Part shown: in pieces, positions 24,432 to 35,007 of the stretch
Layout of the letters: each line of letters opens with the position of its first letter
Position numbering within the stretch: the stretch's first letter is position 1
Source of the DNA: DATAGF01 sp963819845
GTDB taxonomy: Bacteria; Actinomycetota; Thermoleophilia; Miltoncostaeales; Miltoncostaeaceae
Assembly (NCBI GenBank): GCA_963819845.1
Contig: CAWFXQ010000016.1
Coordinates: 1 to 64,000 of the forward strand
Length of the DNA: 64,000 nucleotides
Direction of reading: 5' to 3'
Program-made: the position numbers and the translations under genes
Notes under the pieces: model-generated
Seen by the model: only the letters and a program-made list of their open reading frames with translations
Told to the model about the DNA's origin: nothing
The model's database searches: none

Positions 24432-25936
24432 TCCCGGGCCGCGCAGAGCCGGGAGGCCCGCTCGAGGCGTGGGAGCTTCGCGAGTCCCCTGAGCTCCTCG
24501 AGACCATCATCACCTGCGCCCCCGTGGGCTTCGGCCTGCTCGACCCCGCGATGCGCTTCGTGCGCGTCAACCAGGAGCTGGCCGCCGTCGGCGGCCGATC
24601 GCCGGAGGAGCTCGTCGCCCACCGGCCGGCCGAGGTGCTGCCCGCGGCGTGGGGAGAGGCGCTCGCGGGGCCCTTCCGGCGCGTCCTGGAGTCGGGAGAG
24701 CCGGTCAACGACCTCGAGGTCGCGGCCCCCACGGCCGCCGAGCCCGCGCGCGACCGGGCCTGGATGGCCAGCATCTACCCGGTGCGCCACGACGACGAGA
24801 TCGTGGCCGTCGGCGTGTTCGTCACCAGCATCGACGCCCGCGCGCGCGCCGAGCGGGAGCTGCAGCTGCTGTTCGACGTGGGCGAGGCGCTCGATGCGAC
24901 GCTCGGGGTGGAGGAGCGCCTCGCGCGCCTCGCCGAGCTGGTGGTACCCACCCTGGCGGATTTCTGCACCATCGAGATGATCGACCCGTCGGGCGATACG
25001 CGCCGGGTGGCCGGCGCGCCCCCCGACCCGGACGCCGACCCCGCGCGCACGATCTCCGTGCCCCTGCGGGCGCGGGGCCGCGACCTCGGGATCCTCACCC
25101 TGGGCCTCGGCCCGTCGGGGCGGGCGTTCGACGACGCCGAGCGGGCGCTGGCCGAGCAGCTCGGCCGCCGCGCCGGGCTGGCCCTGGACAACGCGCGGCT
25201 CTACGAGGAGCAGGTCCGCATCGCGGGCACCCTCCAGAGGAGCCTGCTGCCGCCCGAGCTCCCGGCGATCCCCGGGCTGGACGTCGCCGCCCGGTACTCC
25301 CCGATGGGTGCCGGAGTCGAGGTCGGGGGCGACTTCTACGACCTGTTCGCCGCCGGGGCCGAGTGGGTCGCGATGATCGGGGACGTGTGCGGCAAGGGCA
25401 TCGAGGCGGCCGCACTGACGTCGCTGGCGCGCCACAGCCTGCGCGCGCTGGCGGCCGCCGACCCCTCGCCGGGCGCGGCCCTCGCCCGTCTCAACGCCGC
25501 CATCGTCGCCGAGCGCGGCCTCGACTCGCGCTTCTCCACGGCGGCCTGCGCCCGCATCACGCCCGGCAAGGGAGGGGTCACGGTGACGGCCGCGGCGGCG
25601 GGCCACCCGCTGCCGCTCGTCGTGCGGGCGGGCGGTCGGGTCGCTCCCCTGGGCCGCCCGGGCACCCTGCTGGGGCCCTTCCCGGAGGTGCGCGTGAGCG
25701 AGGAGAGCGACCGCCTTGCCCCCGGGGATGCGCTGGTGCTCTACACCGACGGCGTCACAGAGGCGCGTCGCGACGGGGCGATGTTCGGCGAGGGCCGGCT
25801 CCGCGGCCTGCTGTCGGGCCTCGCCGGCCGGCCTGCGGAGGAGATCGCCGAGGCCGTCGAGCGGGCCGTCGTCGCCCACCACCGCGGGGCGCCGACCGAC
25901 GACCTCGCCCTGCTGGTGCTTCGCGTCGTTTCGTGA
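24428..25936 (+). CDS. PAS-GAF-SpoIIE (PP2C) phosphatase
   Basis: A 502-residue partner-switch phosphatase: PAS (ETIITCAPVGFGLLDPAMRF) at about 15-135, GAF at about 145-265 (FDVGEALDATLGVEERLARL), a linker LQRSLLPPELPAIPG, then the SpoIIE domain with VGGDFYDLF, GDVCGKGIEAA, AAGHPLPLVV, DALVLYTDGVTEARR and PTDDLALLVL. All metal-binding Asp residues are present. It presumably dephosphorylates the STAS protein encoded just upstream, linking an unknown signal to sigma-factor release. Confidence 0.88.
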   Translation: MIPGRAEPGGPLEAWELRESPELLETIITCAPVGFGLLDPAMRFVRVNQELAAVGGRSPEELVAHRPAEVLPAAWGEALAGPFRRVLESGEPVNDLEVAAPTAAEPARDRAWMASIYPVRHDDEIVAVGVFVTSIDARARAERELQLLFDVGEALDATLGVEERLARLAELVVPTLADFCTIEMIDPSGDTRRVAGAPPDPDADPARTISVPLRARGRDLGILTLGLGPSGRAFDDAERALAEQLGRRAGLALDNARLYEEQVRIAGTLQRSLLPPELPAIPGLDVAARYSPMGAGVEVGGDFYDLFAAGAEWVAMIGDVCGKGIEAAALTSLARHSLRALAAADPSPGAALARLNAAIVAERGLDSRFSTAACARITPGKGGVTVTAAAAGHPLPLVVRAGGRVAPLGRPGTLLGPFPEVRVSEESDRLAPGDALVLYTDGVTEARRDGAMFGEGRLRGLLSGLAGRPAEEIAEAVERAVVAHHRGAPTDDLALLVLRVVS

Positions 25937-26046
25937 GCCGCCCGCGCCGCGACTCCGCCTGGCTCTGGTACGGCCTCGCCGGCGCCGTCCTCCTGGCCCT
26001 GCTCGTCCTCGACCTCACCGGGGCTCTGGGGAGCCTGGGGCCCTGA
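25933..26046 (+). CDS. Small single-TM protein, 37 aa
   Basis: Basic N-terminus then one helix (AWLWYGLAGAVLLALLVLDL). GTG overlaps the phosphatase stop (GTGA at 25933-25936) and its own TGA overlaps the next start, so it sits in a tightly coupled operon. Function unknown. Confidence 0.5.
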   Translation: MSRPRRDSAWLWYGLAGAVLLALLVLDLTGALGSLGP

Positions 26047-27227
26047 CCGCCGCGCCGCGCCTCCTGGTCGTGCACGACGACGGCCTCGGCATGCGCTACG
26101 GCGGCGGCCACCCCACCGACGGGCGCCGTCACCGCCTGGCCGTCGCGCTCTGCCGCGAGGCCGGCGTGCTCGACGCGCCGGGCGTCGCCCTGGAGCCCGC
26201 GCCCGGCCCGCTGGCCGACGACGACCTGACGCGCGTCTTCGCGCCCGCGTTCGTCCACGCCGTCCGCCGCTACAGCGCGGCGCCCGTGCTGGCCGCCGAG
26301 CCCGAGGCGCGCCAGTGGGGGATCGGCGGCGACAACCACGCCTACCCCGGGATGCACGACGACTCGGCCCGCGCCTGCGCGGCCTGCGCGGCGGCCGCAG
26401 GGGCGGTGGCCGCCGGGCGGGCCCGGGCGGCGCTGGTGCCGGCGGGCGGCGCCCACCACGGCCTGGCCAACCAGGCCCAGGGCTTCGGCATCTACAACGA
26501 GACGGCCGTCGCCGTGCGGTGGCTCCTCGATGCCGGCCTGGAGCGGGTGGCCTACGTCGACCTCGACGTCCACCACGGCAACGGCACCCAGTGGATCTTC
26601 TACGACGAGCCGCGTGTGCTCACGGTGTCGGTGCACGAGAGCGGCCGCCACCTCTTCCCGGGCTCGGGATTCCCCGCCGAGACCGGCGGCGCCGGCGCGC
26701 CGGGGACCGCCGCCAACGTCGCCCTGCCTCCGTTCGCGGGCGACGACGCCTACCGGGCTGCCTGGGACCGGGTCGTCGCGCCCGTCGTGCGGGCCTTCGC
26801 GCCCGACGCGATCGTCGCCCAGTGTGGTGTCGACCACCACCACGCCGACCCGCTGAGCCACCTGCTCACCACGATGCCGCTCTACCGCGAGCTCTGGGCC
26901 CGGCTCCGGGCCCTGGCGGAGGAGGCCTGCGACGGCTGTCTCGTGGCGCTGGGCGGAGGCGGCTACGAGCCCTGCACCGCCCCGCCGCGCGCCTGGGCGG
27001 GACTGGCGGCCGAGCTCGCGGGGCTGAGGGTCGACGGGCCGGTGCCGGAGGCCTGGCGCCGCATCGCGATGGACGAGGGCTGTCCCGAGCCGGCGCGGGG
27101 GTGGTGGGAGGACGCGGGCCCGGCGCCCGACCTCGACCGCGACCGCCGCGCGGCCGTCGAGAGCGAGGCGGCGATCGCCCAGAGCGAGATCGTCCTGGCC
27201 CGCTTCTGGGACCTCACCCGCCGATGA
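26043..27227 (+). CDS. AcuC-like class I histone-deacetylase-family protein
   Basis: A 394-residue HDAC-fold enzyme expected to deacylate lysines or small molecules with Zn. Visible are the active-site pair GGAHHGLANQAQGFGIYN, zinc ligands in YVDLDVHHGNGTQ, QCGVDHHHADPLS and the tyrosine loop LGGGGYEP. AcuC controls acetyl-CoA synthetase in Bacillus. The start is uncertain: a CTG at 26043 overlaps the previous stop (CTGA) and gives the normal N-terminus PRLLVVHDDGLGMRYGGGHP; a GTG at 26070 would trim nine residues. Confidence 0.85.
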   Translation: MTAAPRLLVVHDDGLGMRYGGGHPTDGRRHRLAVALCREAGVLDAPGVALEPAPGPLADDDLTRVFAPAFVHAVRRYSAAPVLAAEPEARQWGIGGDNHAYPGMHDDSARACAACAAAAGAVAAGRARAALVPAGGAHHGLANQAQGFGIYNETAVAVRWLLDAGLERVAYVDLDVHHGNGTQWIFYDEPRVLTVSVHESGRHLFPGSGFPAETGGAGAPGTAANVALPPFAGDDAYRAAWDRVVAPVVRAFAPDAIVAQCGVDHHHADPLSHLLTTMPLYRELWARLRALAEEACDGCLVALGGGGYEPCTAPPRAWAGLAAELAGLRVDGPVPEAWRRIAMDEGCPEPARGWWEDAGPAPDLDRDRRAAVESEAAIAQSEIVLARFWDLTRR

Positions 27228-27877
27228 CCTCGAGCCCGGTCACCTCGGCCCGCCAGTAGGTGAACGGGCCCTCGGGGAGCTCCCACGCGGCCTCGGCCCG
27301 CCGCGGCACGCGCAGGCCGCCGAGCTCGCCGTGGCCGGAGAACGCGCCCCGCCACGCCGTCGGGACGACGCCGCCGTCGAACCGTGCGCGGGCGGTCGGG
27401 CGCCGAGGCGCCGAGCACGTCGCCGTCGGGCCCGAAGGTCAGGCGCACGGCTGCGCGCCCGCCGGCCGTCGGCGTCGCGGCCTCCGCCTCCGCGGGCCCG
27501 AGCTCGTCCCATTCCACGGCGGGGTTCGCCCGCAGGGCGTGGGGGACCCAGGCGAGCTCGGCGAGGTAGCGCATCGCCTCGCCGCGGTCGACCTCGGGCC
27601 CCTCGGAGCGGAAGAGGCGCACCCCGGCCAGGCGGCCCTCGAGGCGGCCGCCGCCGTCGTACGCGTCGACCACCGCCAGCGGACGCAGCGGCCCGAGCCC
27701 GAACCGGGCCCGCCAGCGGAAGGCGACGCGCCCCGCGTCGATCTCCTGAACCGCCTCGAAGCCCATCGCCCACCCGCCGGGCCGCGTCCACATCTCGCCC
27801 CGCTGGGTCAGGCGGACGCCCTGCGCCGGCCCGCCGGCGCCGGCCCGCGCGAGGAACCGCTCGGCGAGGGAGCTCAC
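27214..27877 (-). CDS. DUF6544-like protein (one frameshift)
   Basis: An approximately 220-residue protein: GVRLTQRGEMWTRPGGWAMG, FRWRARFGLGPLRPLAVVDA, GRLEGRLAGVRLFRSEGPEV, MRYLAELAWVPHALRANPAV match the DUF6544 pattern. A one-base slip near 27385-27400 must be corrected to continue ARFDGGVVPTAWRGAFSGHG and end GPFTYWRAEVTGLEVIGG. GTG at 27877 overlaps the stop of the upstream DNA ligase (GTGA). It ends tail to tail with acuC, overlapping by 14 bp. Function unknown. Confidence 0.72.
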
Positions 27878-28809
27878 CCGTCGAGCTGGTCGAAGGTGCA
27901 CGAGGCCGGGTCGCGGTCGTCACGGAAGCGCAGCAGCCGGGCGCCGTGGCGGATGCGGCCGCCGCTGGCGTGGTCGTAGCTGACCTCGGCCACGAGCTCC
28001 GGCCGCAGCTCGACCCACTCCAGCTCGCGGTCGCCGGTCCAGCGGCTGGGGTCGCCGCTACCGCGGCCCCCGGTCTCGTGCGGGGCCAGCACGGCGCGCA
28101 GCTCGCGCTTGCGCTTGGCCGTGAAGCCGGCGCAGTGGCCCACCGGCCTCAGCTCGCCGCCGTCGTAGAGGCCGAGGATCAGGGAGCCCACCAGCTCCGG
28201 GTCGACGCCCGGCCGCCAGCCGATGACGACGCAGTCGAGCGTGCGGACGCGCTTGATCTTCACCATGCCGTGCCGCTCGCCGGGGCGGTAGGGGGCGTCG
28301 AGGCGCTTGGCGATCACCCCCTCCGAGGTGCCGAGCCACTCCTGCGCCCGGGCCGGGTCGGCCGTCGTCTCGACCGGGTCGAGGCCGCCCGCCTCCTCCA
28401 GGGCGGCCCGGCGCTCGGCGAAGGGCGCCTCCAGCAGCGCCCGGCCGTCGCGCGCCAGCAGGTCGAAGGCGGCGAAGCGGGCGGGGATCCGCTCGGCCAG
28501 CATCTCGACCCGCGAGGCGGCCGGGTGCAGCCGCTGCTGCAGCAGCCCGAAGTCGTCGTCGCTGGCGTCGCCGGCCACGACGATCTCGCCGTCGGCGACG
28601 TAACCTCCGCGGGGGAAGGCGATCTCGGGGAAGTAGCGCCGCAGGGGCTTGCCGCTGCGGGACTGGATCGCGACCTCGTCGCCGTCGACGAAGACGATCG
28701 CGCGGAACCCGTCCAGCTTCCGCTCGTACGACCAGCCGTCGCCCTGCGGCACCTCGCGGGCCGAGCGGGCGAGCTGCGGGAGGATCGGCGGGGTGAGCGG
28801 CAGCGTCAC
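27874..28809 (-). CDS. ATP-dependent DNA ligase (LigC/LigD-ligase type)
   Basis: A 311-residue nucleotidyltransferase: adenylation motif YERKLDGFRAI with Lys31, FDLLARDGR, EGVIAKRLDAPYRPGERHG, KIKRVRTLDCVVIGWRPG, then an OB-fold domain. The short form matches stand-alone LigC or the ligase half of LigD. It could act with the polymerase-domain protein at 14241 in end joining or in base-excision repair. GTG start. The stop overlaps the downstream DUF6544-like gene. Confidence 0.87.
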   Translation of the reverse strand: MTLPLTPPILPQLARSAREVPQGDGWSYERKLDGFRAIVFVDGDEVAIQSRSGKPLRRYFPEIAFPRGGYVADGEIVVAGDASDDDFGLLQQRLHPAASRVEMLAERIPARFAAFDLLARDGRALLEAPFAERRAALEEAGGLDPVETTADPARAQEWLGTSEGVIAKRLDAPYRPGERHGMVKIKRVRTLDCVVIGWRPGVDPELVGSLILGLYDGGELRPVGHCAGFTAKRKRELRAVLAPHETGGRGSGDPSRWTGDRELEWVELRPELVAEVSYDHASGGRIRHGARLLRFRDDRDPASCTFDQLDG

Positions 28810-28836
28810 CCCGCCGAGATTATCCGCGCGCGGGCG

Positions 28837-29676
28837 CTACCGCTCGACCGGCACGCCCACCAGGCTGCCGTACTCGGTCCAGGAGCCGTCGTAGTTGCGC
28901 ACCCGCTCGTAGCCCAGCAGCTCGTGCAGCACGAACCAGGTGTGCGACGAGCGCTCGCCGATTCGGCAGTAGGCGATCACGTCGGTGTCGGGGGTGACGC
29001 CGACCCCGCCGTAGATCTCGGTCAGCTGCTGGTCGCTCTTGAAGCTGCCGTCCTCGTTGGCGGCCGTGGCCCAGGGCACGTTGGCCGCCCCGGGGACGTG
29101 GCCGGGCACCTGGGCCTGCTCCTGGGGCAGGTGCGGCGGGGCCAGCACCTCGCCGCTGAACTCGGCCGGGCTGCGCACGTCGACCATGGTCTTGCCCGTC
29201 CCGCCGATGTGGCCCAGCACGTCCTCGCGGAAGGCCCGCAGCCCGTCGCGGACCTGGCCCAGCGGGCCGGGGTCGGCGGGGGCCGGCGCCGGCTCATCCG
29301 TGACCAGGGCCCGCTCCTCGAGCTCCCACTTCTTGCGGCCGCCGTCCATCAGCTTGACCCGGTCGAAGCCCAGGTAGCGCAGCAGCCAGTAGGCGTAGGT
29401 GGCGAACCAGTTGTTGTTGCCGCCGTACAGCACGACGGTCGTGTCCGGACCCACCCCGGAGCGGGCCAGCAGGGCGCTCAATCCCTCCTGGTCCAGGAAC
29501 TCGCGGCGCAGCTCCTCGTGCAGGTCGTCCTTCCAGTGCCAGGCGATCGCGCTCTCGATGTGGCCGCCCGCGTAGGCGGCCGTGTCCTCGTCGACCTCGA
29601 CCAGGCGGTAGGCGGGGTCGTCGCCGTTCTCGGCGACCCAGTCGGTGCTGACGAGCACCTCGTCCCGTCGGCTCAT
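28837..29676 (-). CDS. Two-domain thiosulfate sulfurtransferase (rhodanese)
   Basis: A 279-residue tandem rhodanese. The N-terminal domain (LVSTDWVAENGDDPAYRLVE) lacks a cysteine at its pseudo-active loop (LYGGNNNW); the C-terminal domain carries the catalytic Cys237 in AYCRIGERSSHTW, with MVDVRSPAEFSGE before it. This is the actinobacterial CysA/SseA type that transfers sulfane sulfur to cyanide or thiol acceptors. ATG at 29676 is preceded by AGGGGAG. The promoter region holds a palindrome (29720-29742). Confidence 0.9.
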   Translation of the reverse strand: MSRRDEVLVSTDWVAENGDDPAYRLVEVDEDTAAYAGGHIESAIAWHWKDDLHEELRREFLDQEGLSALLARSGVGPDTTVVLYGGNNNWFATYAYWLLRYLGFDRVKLMDGGRKKWELEERALVTDEPAPAPADPGPLGQVRDGLRAFREDVLGHIGGTGKTMVDVRSPAEFSGEVLAPPHLPQEQAQVPGHVPGAANVPWATAANEDGSFKSDQQLTEIYGGVGVTPDTDVIAYCRIGERSSHTWFVLHELLGYERVRNYDGSWTEYGSLVGVPVER

Positions 29677-29719
29677 TCCTCAGCTCCCCTTGCGGCGTTC
29701 GCGGACGTCTCAGTCTACT

Positions 29720-29742
29720 CGGTAAAACCACGAGGATTACCG
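29720..29742. promoter_or_regulatory. Inverted repeat upstream of sulfurtransferase
   Basis: CGGTAA (29720-29725) and TTACCG (29737-29742) are perfect inverted half-sites around 11 bases, located 44-66 bp upstream of the minus-strand ATG at 29676, in an otherwise rare AT-rich patch. Plausible repressor operator; the binding protein is unknown. Confidence 0.4.
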
Positions 29743-29878
29743 GTTATCGCATGCCGGCCCTCTCGACCCCCGGCGGCGATCCCCTCGGGCACGTCGCGTC
29801 GGACGAGCGTGCGGCGCGACCTCAATGGTGACCGTCGTCCCGCGATCGGGCCGGGAGGCCGGTGGTACATTGGCCCCG

Positions 29879-30295
29879 GTGCGCTCCCGCCTGCGGTTCA
29901 TCATCGCGATCAGCCTCGCCGTGGTGCTCGGCGGATGGCTCGCGTGGACCAGCATCGGCGGGTCGCTGGAGACCTACGCCGGGCCGAGCGAGATCGCGAC
30001 GGGCACCGAGACGACCTACCGGCTCAACGGCCGGGTCGCCTCCGGGGCGCCCACCGATGCGGCCGCCCAGGCCCAGAGCGCGGCGGGCCTGCGCTTCACG
30101 GTGGTCGACAAGGAGGACCCGAGCCGGCGGGTGAACGTGGTCTACCGCGGCTCGGTGCCCGACCAGTTCAAGGCCGGGCGCGAGGTGGTGGTCACGGGCA
30201 GCGTGGAGAAGGGGACCTTCGTGGCGCGCGAGGACTCCCTGATCACGCTCTGCCCGTCGAAGTTCTCCGACCGGCCCGAAGACACCGCCACCTGA
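29879..30295 (+). CDS. ccmE: Cytochrome c maturation protein CcmE, Cys variant
   Basis: A 138-residue haem chaperone that holds haem for delivery to CcmF. N-terminal membrane anchor (RLRFIIAISLAVVLGGWLAW), then an OB-fold (TYRLNGRVASG, LRFTVVDKEDPSRRVNVVYR, PDQFKAGREVVVTGSVEKGT). The haem-attachment site normally HxxxY appears as CPSKF: Cys replaces His, as in the known CxxxY subclass, and Phe replaces the Tyr. GTG at 29879 lies seven bases after a TACATT -10 element (leaderless); an ATG at 29825 would add 18 residues. Confidence 0.87.
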   Translation: MRSRLRFIIAISLAVVLGGWLAWTSIGGSLETYAGPSEIATGTETTYRLNGRVASGAPTDAAAQAQSAAGLRFTVVDKEDPSRRVNVVYRGSVPDQFKAGREVVVTGSVEKGTFVAREDSLITLCPSKFSDRPEDTAT

Positions 30296-30308
30296 GGCGG
30301 GGGCGTCG

Positions 30309-32286
<1,978 letters not shown>

Positions 32287-32312
<26 letters not shown>

Positions 32313-32616
32313 CGACGCGCGTCCCGTGCTCGCCGGCGCGCTGATCCTGGCCGCGGTCGCGCTGATCGTGGTGGCGGCGCTGGCGTGGCCGCACGTCGTC
32401 CGCCGCGACGAGCCCGCGCGGGCCGACCCGGCCTCGGACGCCCACCGCGCGGTGGAGGAGGACCTCGAGCGCTCCCTGGCGGCGATCCGCGAGATCGAGA
32501 TGGACCATCGCGCCGGCAACCTCTCGGACGAGGACTTCGCCGAGCTCGACCGGGCCGAGCGCGCGCGGGCCGTCGAGCTCCTGCGCCGCCGCGACGAGCT
32601 CGACGGCGGGGTCTGA
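32287..32616 (+). CDS. CcmI/CcmH-like small membrane protein
   Basis: A 109-residue protein with one helix (PVLAGALILAAVALIVVAAL) and a helical tail AIREIEMDHRAGNLSDEDFA, the segment typical of the small protein following ccmF in Actinobacteria and of CcmI N-termini (EIEFDHxxGKLSDEDY). It overlaps ccmF by 26 bp. Probably part of the haem-lyase complex, presenting apocytochrome; inferred from context. Confidence 0.7.
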
Positions 32617-32679
32617 CAAGGTTTTGGCGAAATATCCGGAAACCGCCACCAAATAGCGGGATGTCCGGGTGACGGACGT

Positions 32680-32806
32680 CCCGGGGGCGATGCCCCGGGG
32701 GTTGCCTCCCCCGCGGATCGTCCGTAGAGTGCCGCGCGTTCTCCCCCGATGACTCCCAGGAGCGCCCGGTAGTTGCCCCTACCGGTGCCCCACAGCCGCG
32801 CTTCCC
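32680..32806 (+). promoter_or_regulatory. Structured 5' leader of M23 hydrolase gene
   Basis: Three hairpins in a row: CCCGGGG/CCCCGGG (32680-32699), CCGGTAG/CTACCGG (32766-32785) and CCGCGC/GCGCGG just before a GGAAAGGAG ribosome site at about 32817. The first may terminate the ccm operon; the last two could control translation. Key c-di-AMP riboswitch consensus blocks were looked for and not found. Confidence 0.4.
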
Positions 32807-33748
32807 GTGCGCGGCGGAAAGGAGCCCAAGGTCCAGAACCGACCGCGTACCGTTCACGGACACGGCCGGATCCCCCGTCTGACAGCGTGGGTCCTGGTCC
32901 TTCTCACAATCGCGGCCACTGGTGCCTTCGCGGCCGCCGCATACAGCGTTGAGGTGCCGTCCGCGCCGGCGACGGCCACCGAGGGAGCTGCCCCCGCGCC
33001 CCCGCAGGCGCCCGCTCCGGCGGCGACCGCGCCCGCGACGACGACCCGCTCGGTTCCCATCCGCCTGCGGCTGGGCTCGCGCGGCGACGCCGTCCGCGAC
33101 CTCCAGCGCGAGCTGCGCCGGCGCGGCGCGCGCATCGCGGTCAACGGCTCGTTCGGCCCGGCCACCAAGCGCGCGGTGATCCGGATCCAGAAGCGCTTCG
33201 GCATGAAGCGGACCGGCATCGTCGGGCCCAAGCTGCTCAGGCGCCTCGGCCTGCCGAGCCGCACCGCGGCCGCCGCCCCGGCCGCGGCGCCGGCCGCCCC
33301 CGCGACGACGACCTACCTCAAGGTCTTCCCGGTCTCGGGCGAGTACACCTACTTCGACGACTTCGGCGCGCCGCGGGGCCAGCGCAGCCATCAGGGCATC
33401 GACATCATGGCCGACCGCGGCACCCCGCTGGTGGCCGTCAACGACGGCGTCATCGCCAAGCTGTCGCGGGCCGAGACGAGCCTCGGCGGCGTCTACGTCT
33501 GGCTCAGGCGCGCCGACGGGGTCCAGTACTACTACGCGCACATGGACGCGATCGCGGAGGGACTCGAGGTCGGGACGAGAATCTCGGTCGGACAGGTGGT
33601 GGGCACGGTCGGCAACACGGGCGACGCCCGCAGCGCACCGCCGCACCTGCACTTCGAGATCCGGAACGCGTGGACCCCGATCAACCCCTATCCGCACCTC
33701 CAGGCGGTCGACCCGACCGCCCGCGCCGCCTCTCGCGCACGCGCCTGA
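32807..33748 (+). CDS. Secreted PG-binding plus M23 endopeptidase
   Basis: A cell-wall hydrolase: signal peptide (RLTAWVLVLLTIAATGAFAA), Ala/Pro linker, PG_binding_1 repeat (LRLGSRGDAVRDLQRELRRR, RTGIVGPKLLRRLGL) and a C-terminal LytM/M23 domain with Zn ligands in RSHQGIDIMADRG and PPHLHFEIRN. It should cleave peptidoglycan cross-links. The first available start is GTG 32807, yet the best ribosome site (AAAGGAG) lies inside the frame and points to position 32831, which reads GTC; a base error there (GTG) would give a cleaner start. Confidence 0.85.
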   Translation: MRGGKEPKVQNRPRTVHGHGRIPRLTAWVLVLLTIAATGAFAAAAYSVEVPSAPATATEGAAPAPPQAPAPAATAPATTTRSVPIRLRLGSRGDAVRDLQRELRRRGARIAVNGSFGPATKRAVIRIQKRFGMKRTGIVGPKLLRRLGLPSRTAAAAPAAAPAAPATTTYLKVFPVSGEYTYFDDFGAPRGQRSHQGIDIMADRGTPLVAVNDGVIAKLSRAETSLGGVYVWLRRADGVQYYYAHMDAIAEGLEVGTRISVGQVVGTVGNTGDARSAPPHLHFEIRNAWTPINPYPHLQAVDPTARAASRARA

Positions 33749-34971
33749 GGCCGCCCCGGGCGGCGCGCGGCCGGAGGGCCGCGGCGCTGCTGGCGGCGCT
33801 GGGAGCGGGGGCCGCACTGGCCCTCGCCGGAGTCGCCTGGTCGGCTCCCGCCGACGAGAAGGCCGGGGTCAACGAGCGGCTCGAGCGGGCCCGCGAGCGC
33901 CTGGAGCAGGCGCGCGGGCGCGAGAGCGTGCTCACGGACGAGGTCCAGGGGTACACCGACCGCATCGGCACGCTCGAGGCGCGGCTGGCGCCGCTGCGCG
34001 AGCGCTCCGCCCGGCTCGACGCCGAGCTCGCAGCCCTGCGCGACCGCCTCGCACAGCTCACCCGCCGCCTCGAGTCGGAGCAGCGGCGCCTGGACGACGC
34101 GCTCGCCGAGCTGGCGCTGCGCGAGGACGTCCTCGGCGCGCGACTGCGCAATCTCTACGCCGCCGAGCCCCCCGACCCGATCCTCGTACTGCTGGAGTCG
34201 GGGAGCCTCTCCGAGGCCGTCGCCGCGGCCGGCGTCCTGGAGGTGATCGCCGACCAGGACCGCGACCTCGCCCAGGCCGTCAAGAGCTACGCCGAGGAGG
34301 TGCGCCGCACCCGCGACGCGATCGCCGAGGTGCGGGCGCAGGTCGCCGACGCCGAGGCCCGTGCGGAGGTGGTCGCCGACCAGGCCCGCGCCGCCAAGGC
34401 CGACCTCGAGCGGGAGCAGGCGGGCCTCGCGAAGGTGCGCAGCGGCCGCCAGGCCCTGCTCGACAGCGTGCGCGGCGACCGTCAGGAGATCGAGGCCGAG
34501 GCGCGTGGCCTGGAGAAGCGCTCGGCCGCCCTCGCCGCCAAGATCCGCGAGGCCCAGGGGCTGCCCCAGGCGCCGAGCGGCAGCGTCGCGACGGGGCCGC
34601 CCTCGTCGGCCGGGCTGATCTGGCCGGTCAGCGGCCCGATCACGTCCGGCTTCGGCCCGCGCTGGGGGCGGATGCACGAGGGCCTCGACATCGCGGGATC
34701 CAGCGGCACCCCGATCGGCGCCGCGGCGACCGGCACCGTCATCTCGGCCGGCTGGAGCGGCGGCTACGGCCAGCTCGTGGTCCTCGACCACGGCAACGGC
34801 CTCAGCACCGCGTACGCCCACCTCTCGAGCATCTCGGTCGCCCCCGGCCAGACCGTCCCCCAGGGCTCGGCCGTCGGCGGCATGGGCACCACCGGGAACT
34901 CCACCGGCGTCCACCTGCACTTCGAGGTGCGGGTGAACGGCGCGGCGACCAACCCGCTGGGCTACCTGTAG
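33670..34971 (+). CDS. EnvC/NlpD-like coiled-coil M23 peptidase
   Basis: A 433-residue exported protein: signal sequence (LLAALGAGAALALAGVAWSA), long coiled coil (about 60-280; RLEQARGRESVLTDEVQGYT, LRDRLAQLTRRLESEQRRLD), then an M23 domain with HEGLDIAGSSGTP and GVHLHFEVRVNG. Architecture matches EnvC-type activators or hydrolases that act in daughter-cell separation with FtsEX. GTG at 33670 overlaps the preceding M23 gene by 79 bp. Its last 426 bp are duplicated at 40082-40507. Confidence 0.87.
   Translation: MDPDQPLSAPPGGRPDRPRRLSRTRLRPPRAARGRRAAALLAALGAGAALALAGVAWSAPADEKAGVNERLERARERLEQARGRESVLTDEVQGYTDRIGTLEARLAPLRERSARLDAELAALRDRLAQLTRRLESEQRRLDDALAELALREDVLGARLRNLYAAEPPDPILVLLESGSLSEAVAAAGVLEVIADQDRDLAQAVKSYAEEVRRTRDAIAEVRAQVADAEARAEVVADQARAAKADLEREQAGLAKVRSGRQALLDSVRGDRQEIEAEARGLEKRSAALAAKIREAQGLPQAPSGSVATGPPSSAGLIWPVSGPITSGFGPRWGRMHEGLDIAGSSGTPIGAAATGTVISAGWSGGYGQLVVLDHGNGLSTAYAHLSSISVAPGQTVPQGSAVGGMGTTGNSTGVHLHFEVRVNGAATNPLGYL
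34546..34971 (+). repeat. Duplicated M23 3' end, source copy
   Basis: This 426-bp stretch recurs at 40082-40507 with one difference seen (A34568 versus C40104) and no indels. Identity stops exactly at the TAG stop codon on the right and inside the 9-bp CGCGAGGCC on the left. Confidence 0.9.
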
Positions 34972-35007
34972 CGAGGACCCCCGCCACCCGCGGGCGCGCT
35001 CCGGCGA

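Noticed and set aside
32617..32806. c-di-AMP (ydaO) riboswitch
   Set aside because: The position upstream of a cell-wall hydrolase is right and the leader is structured, but the conserved GGGGUGAAU and CCGUCAGCUAACC blocks are not present.
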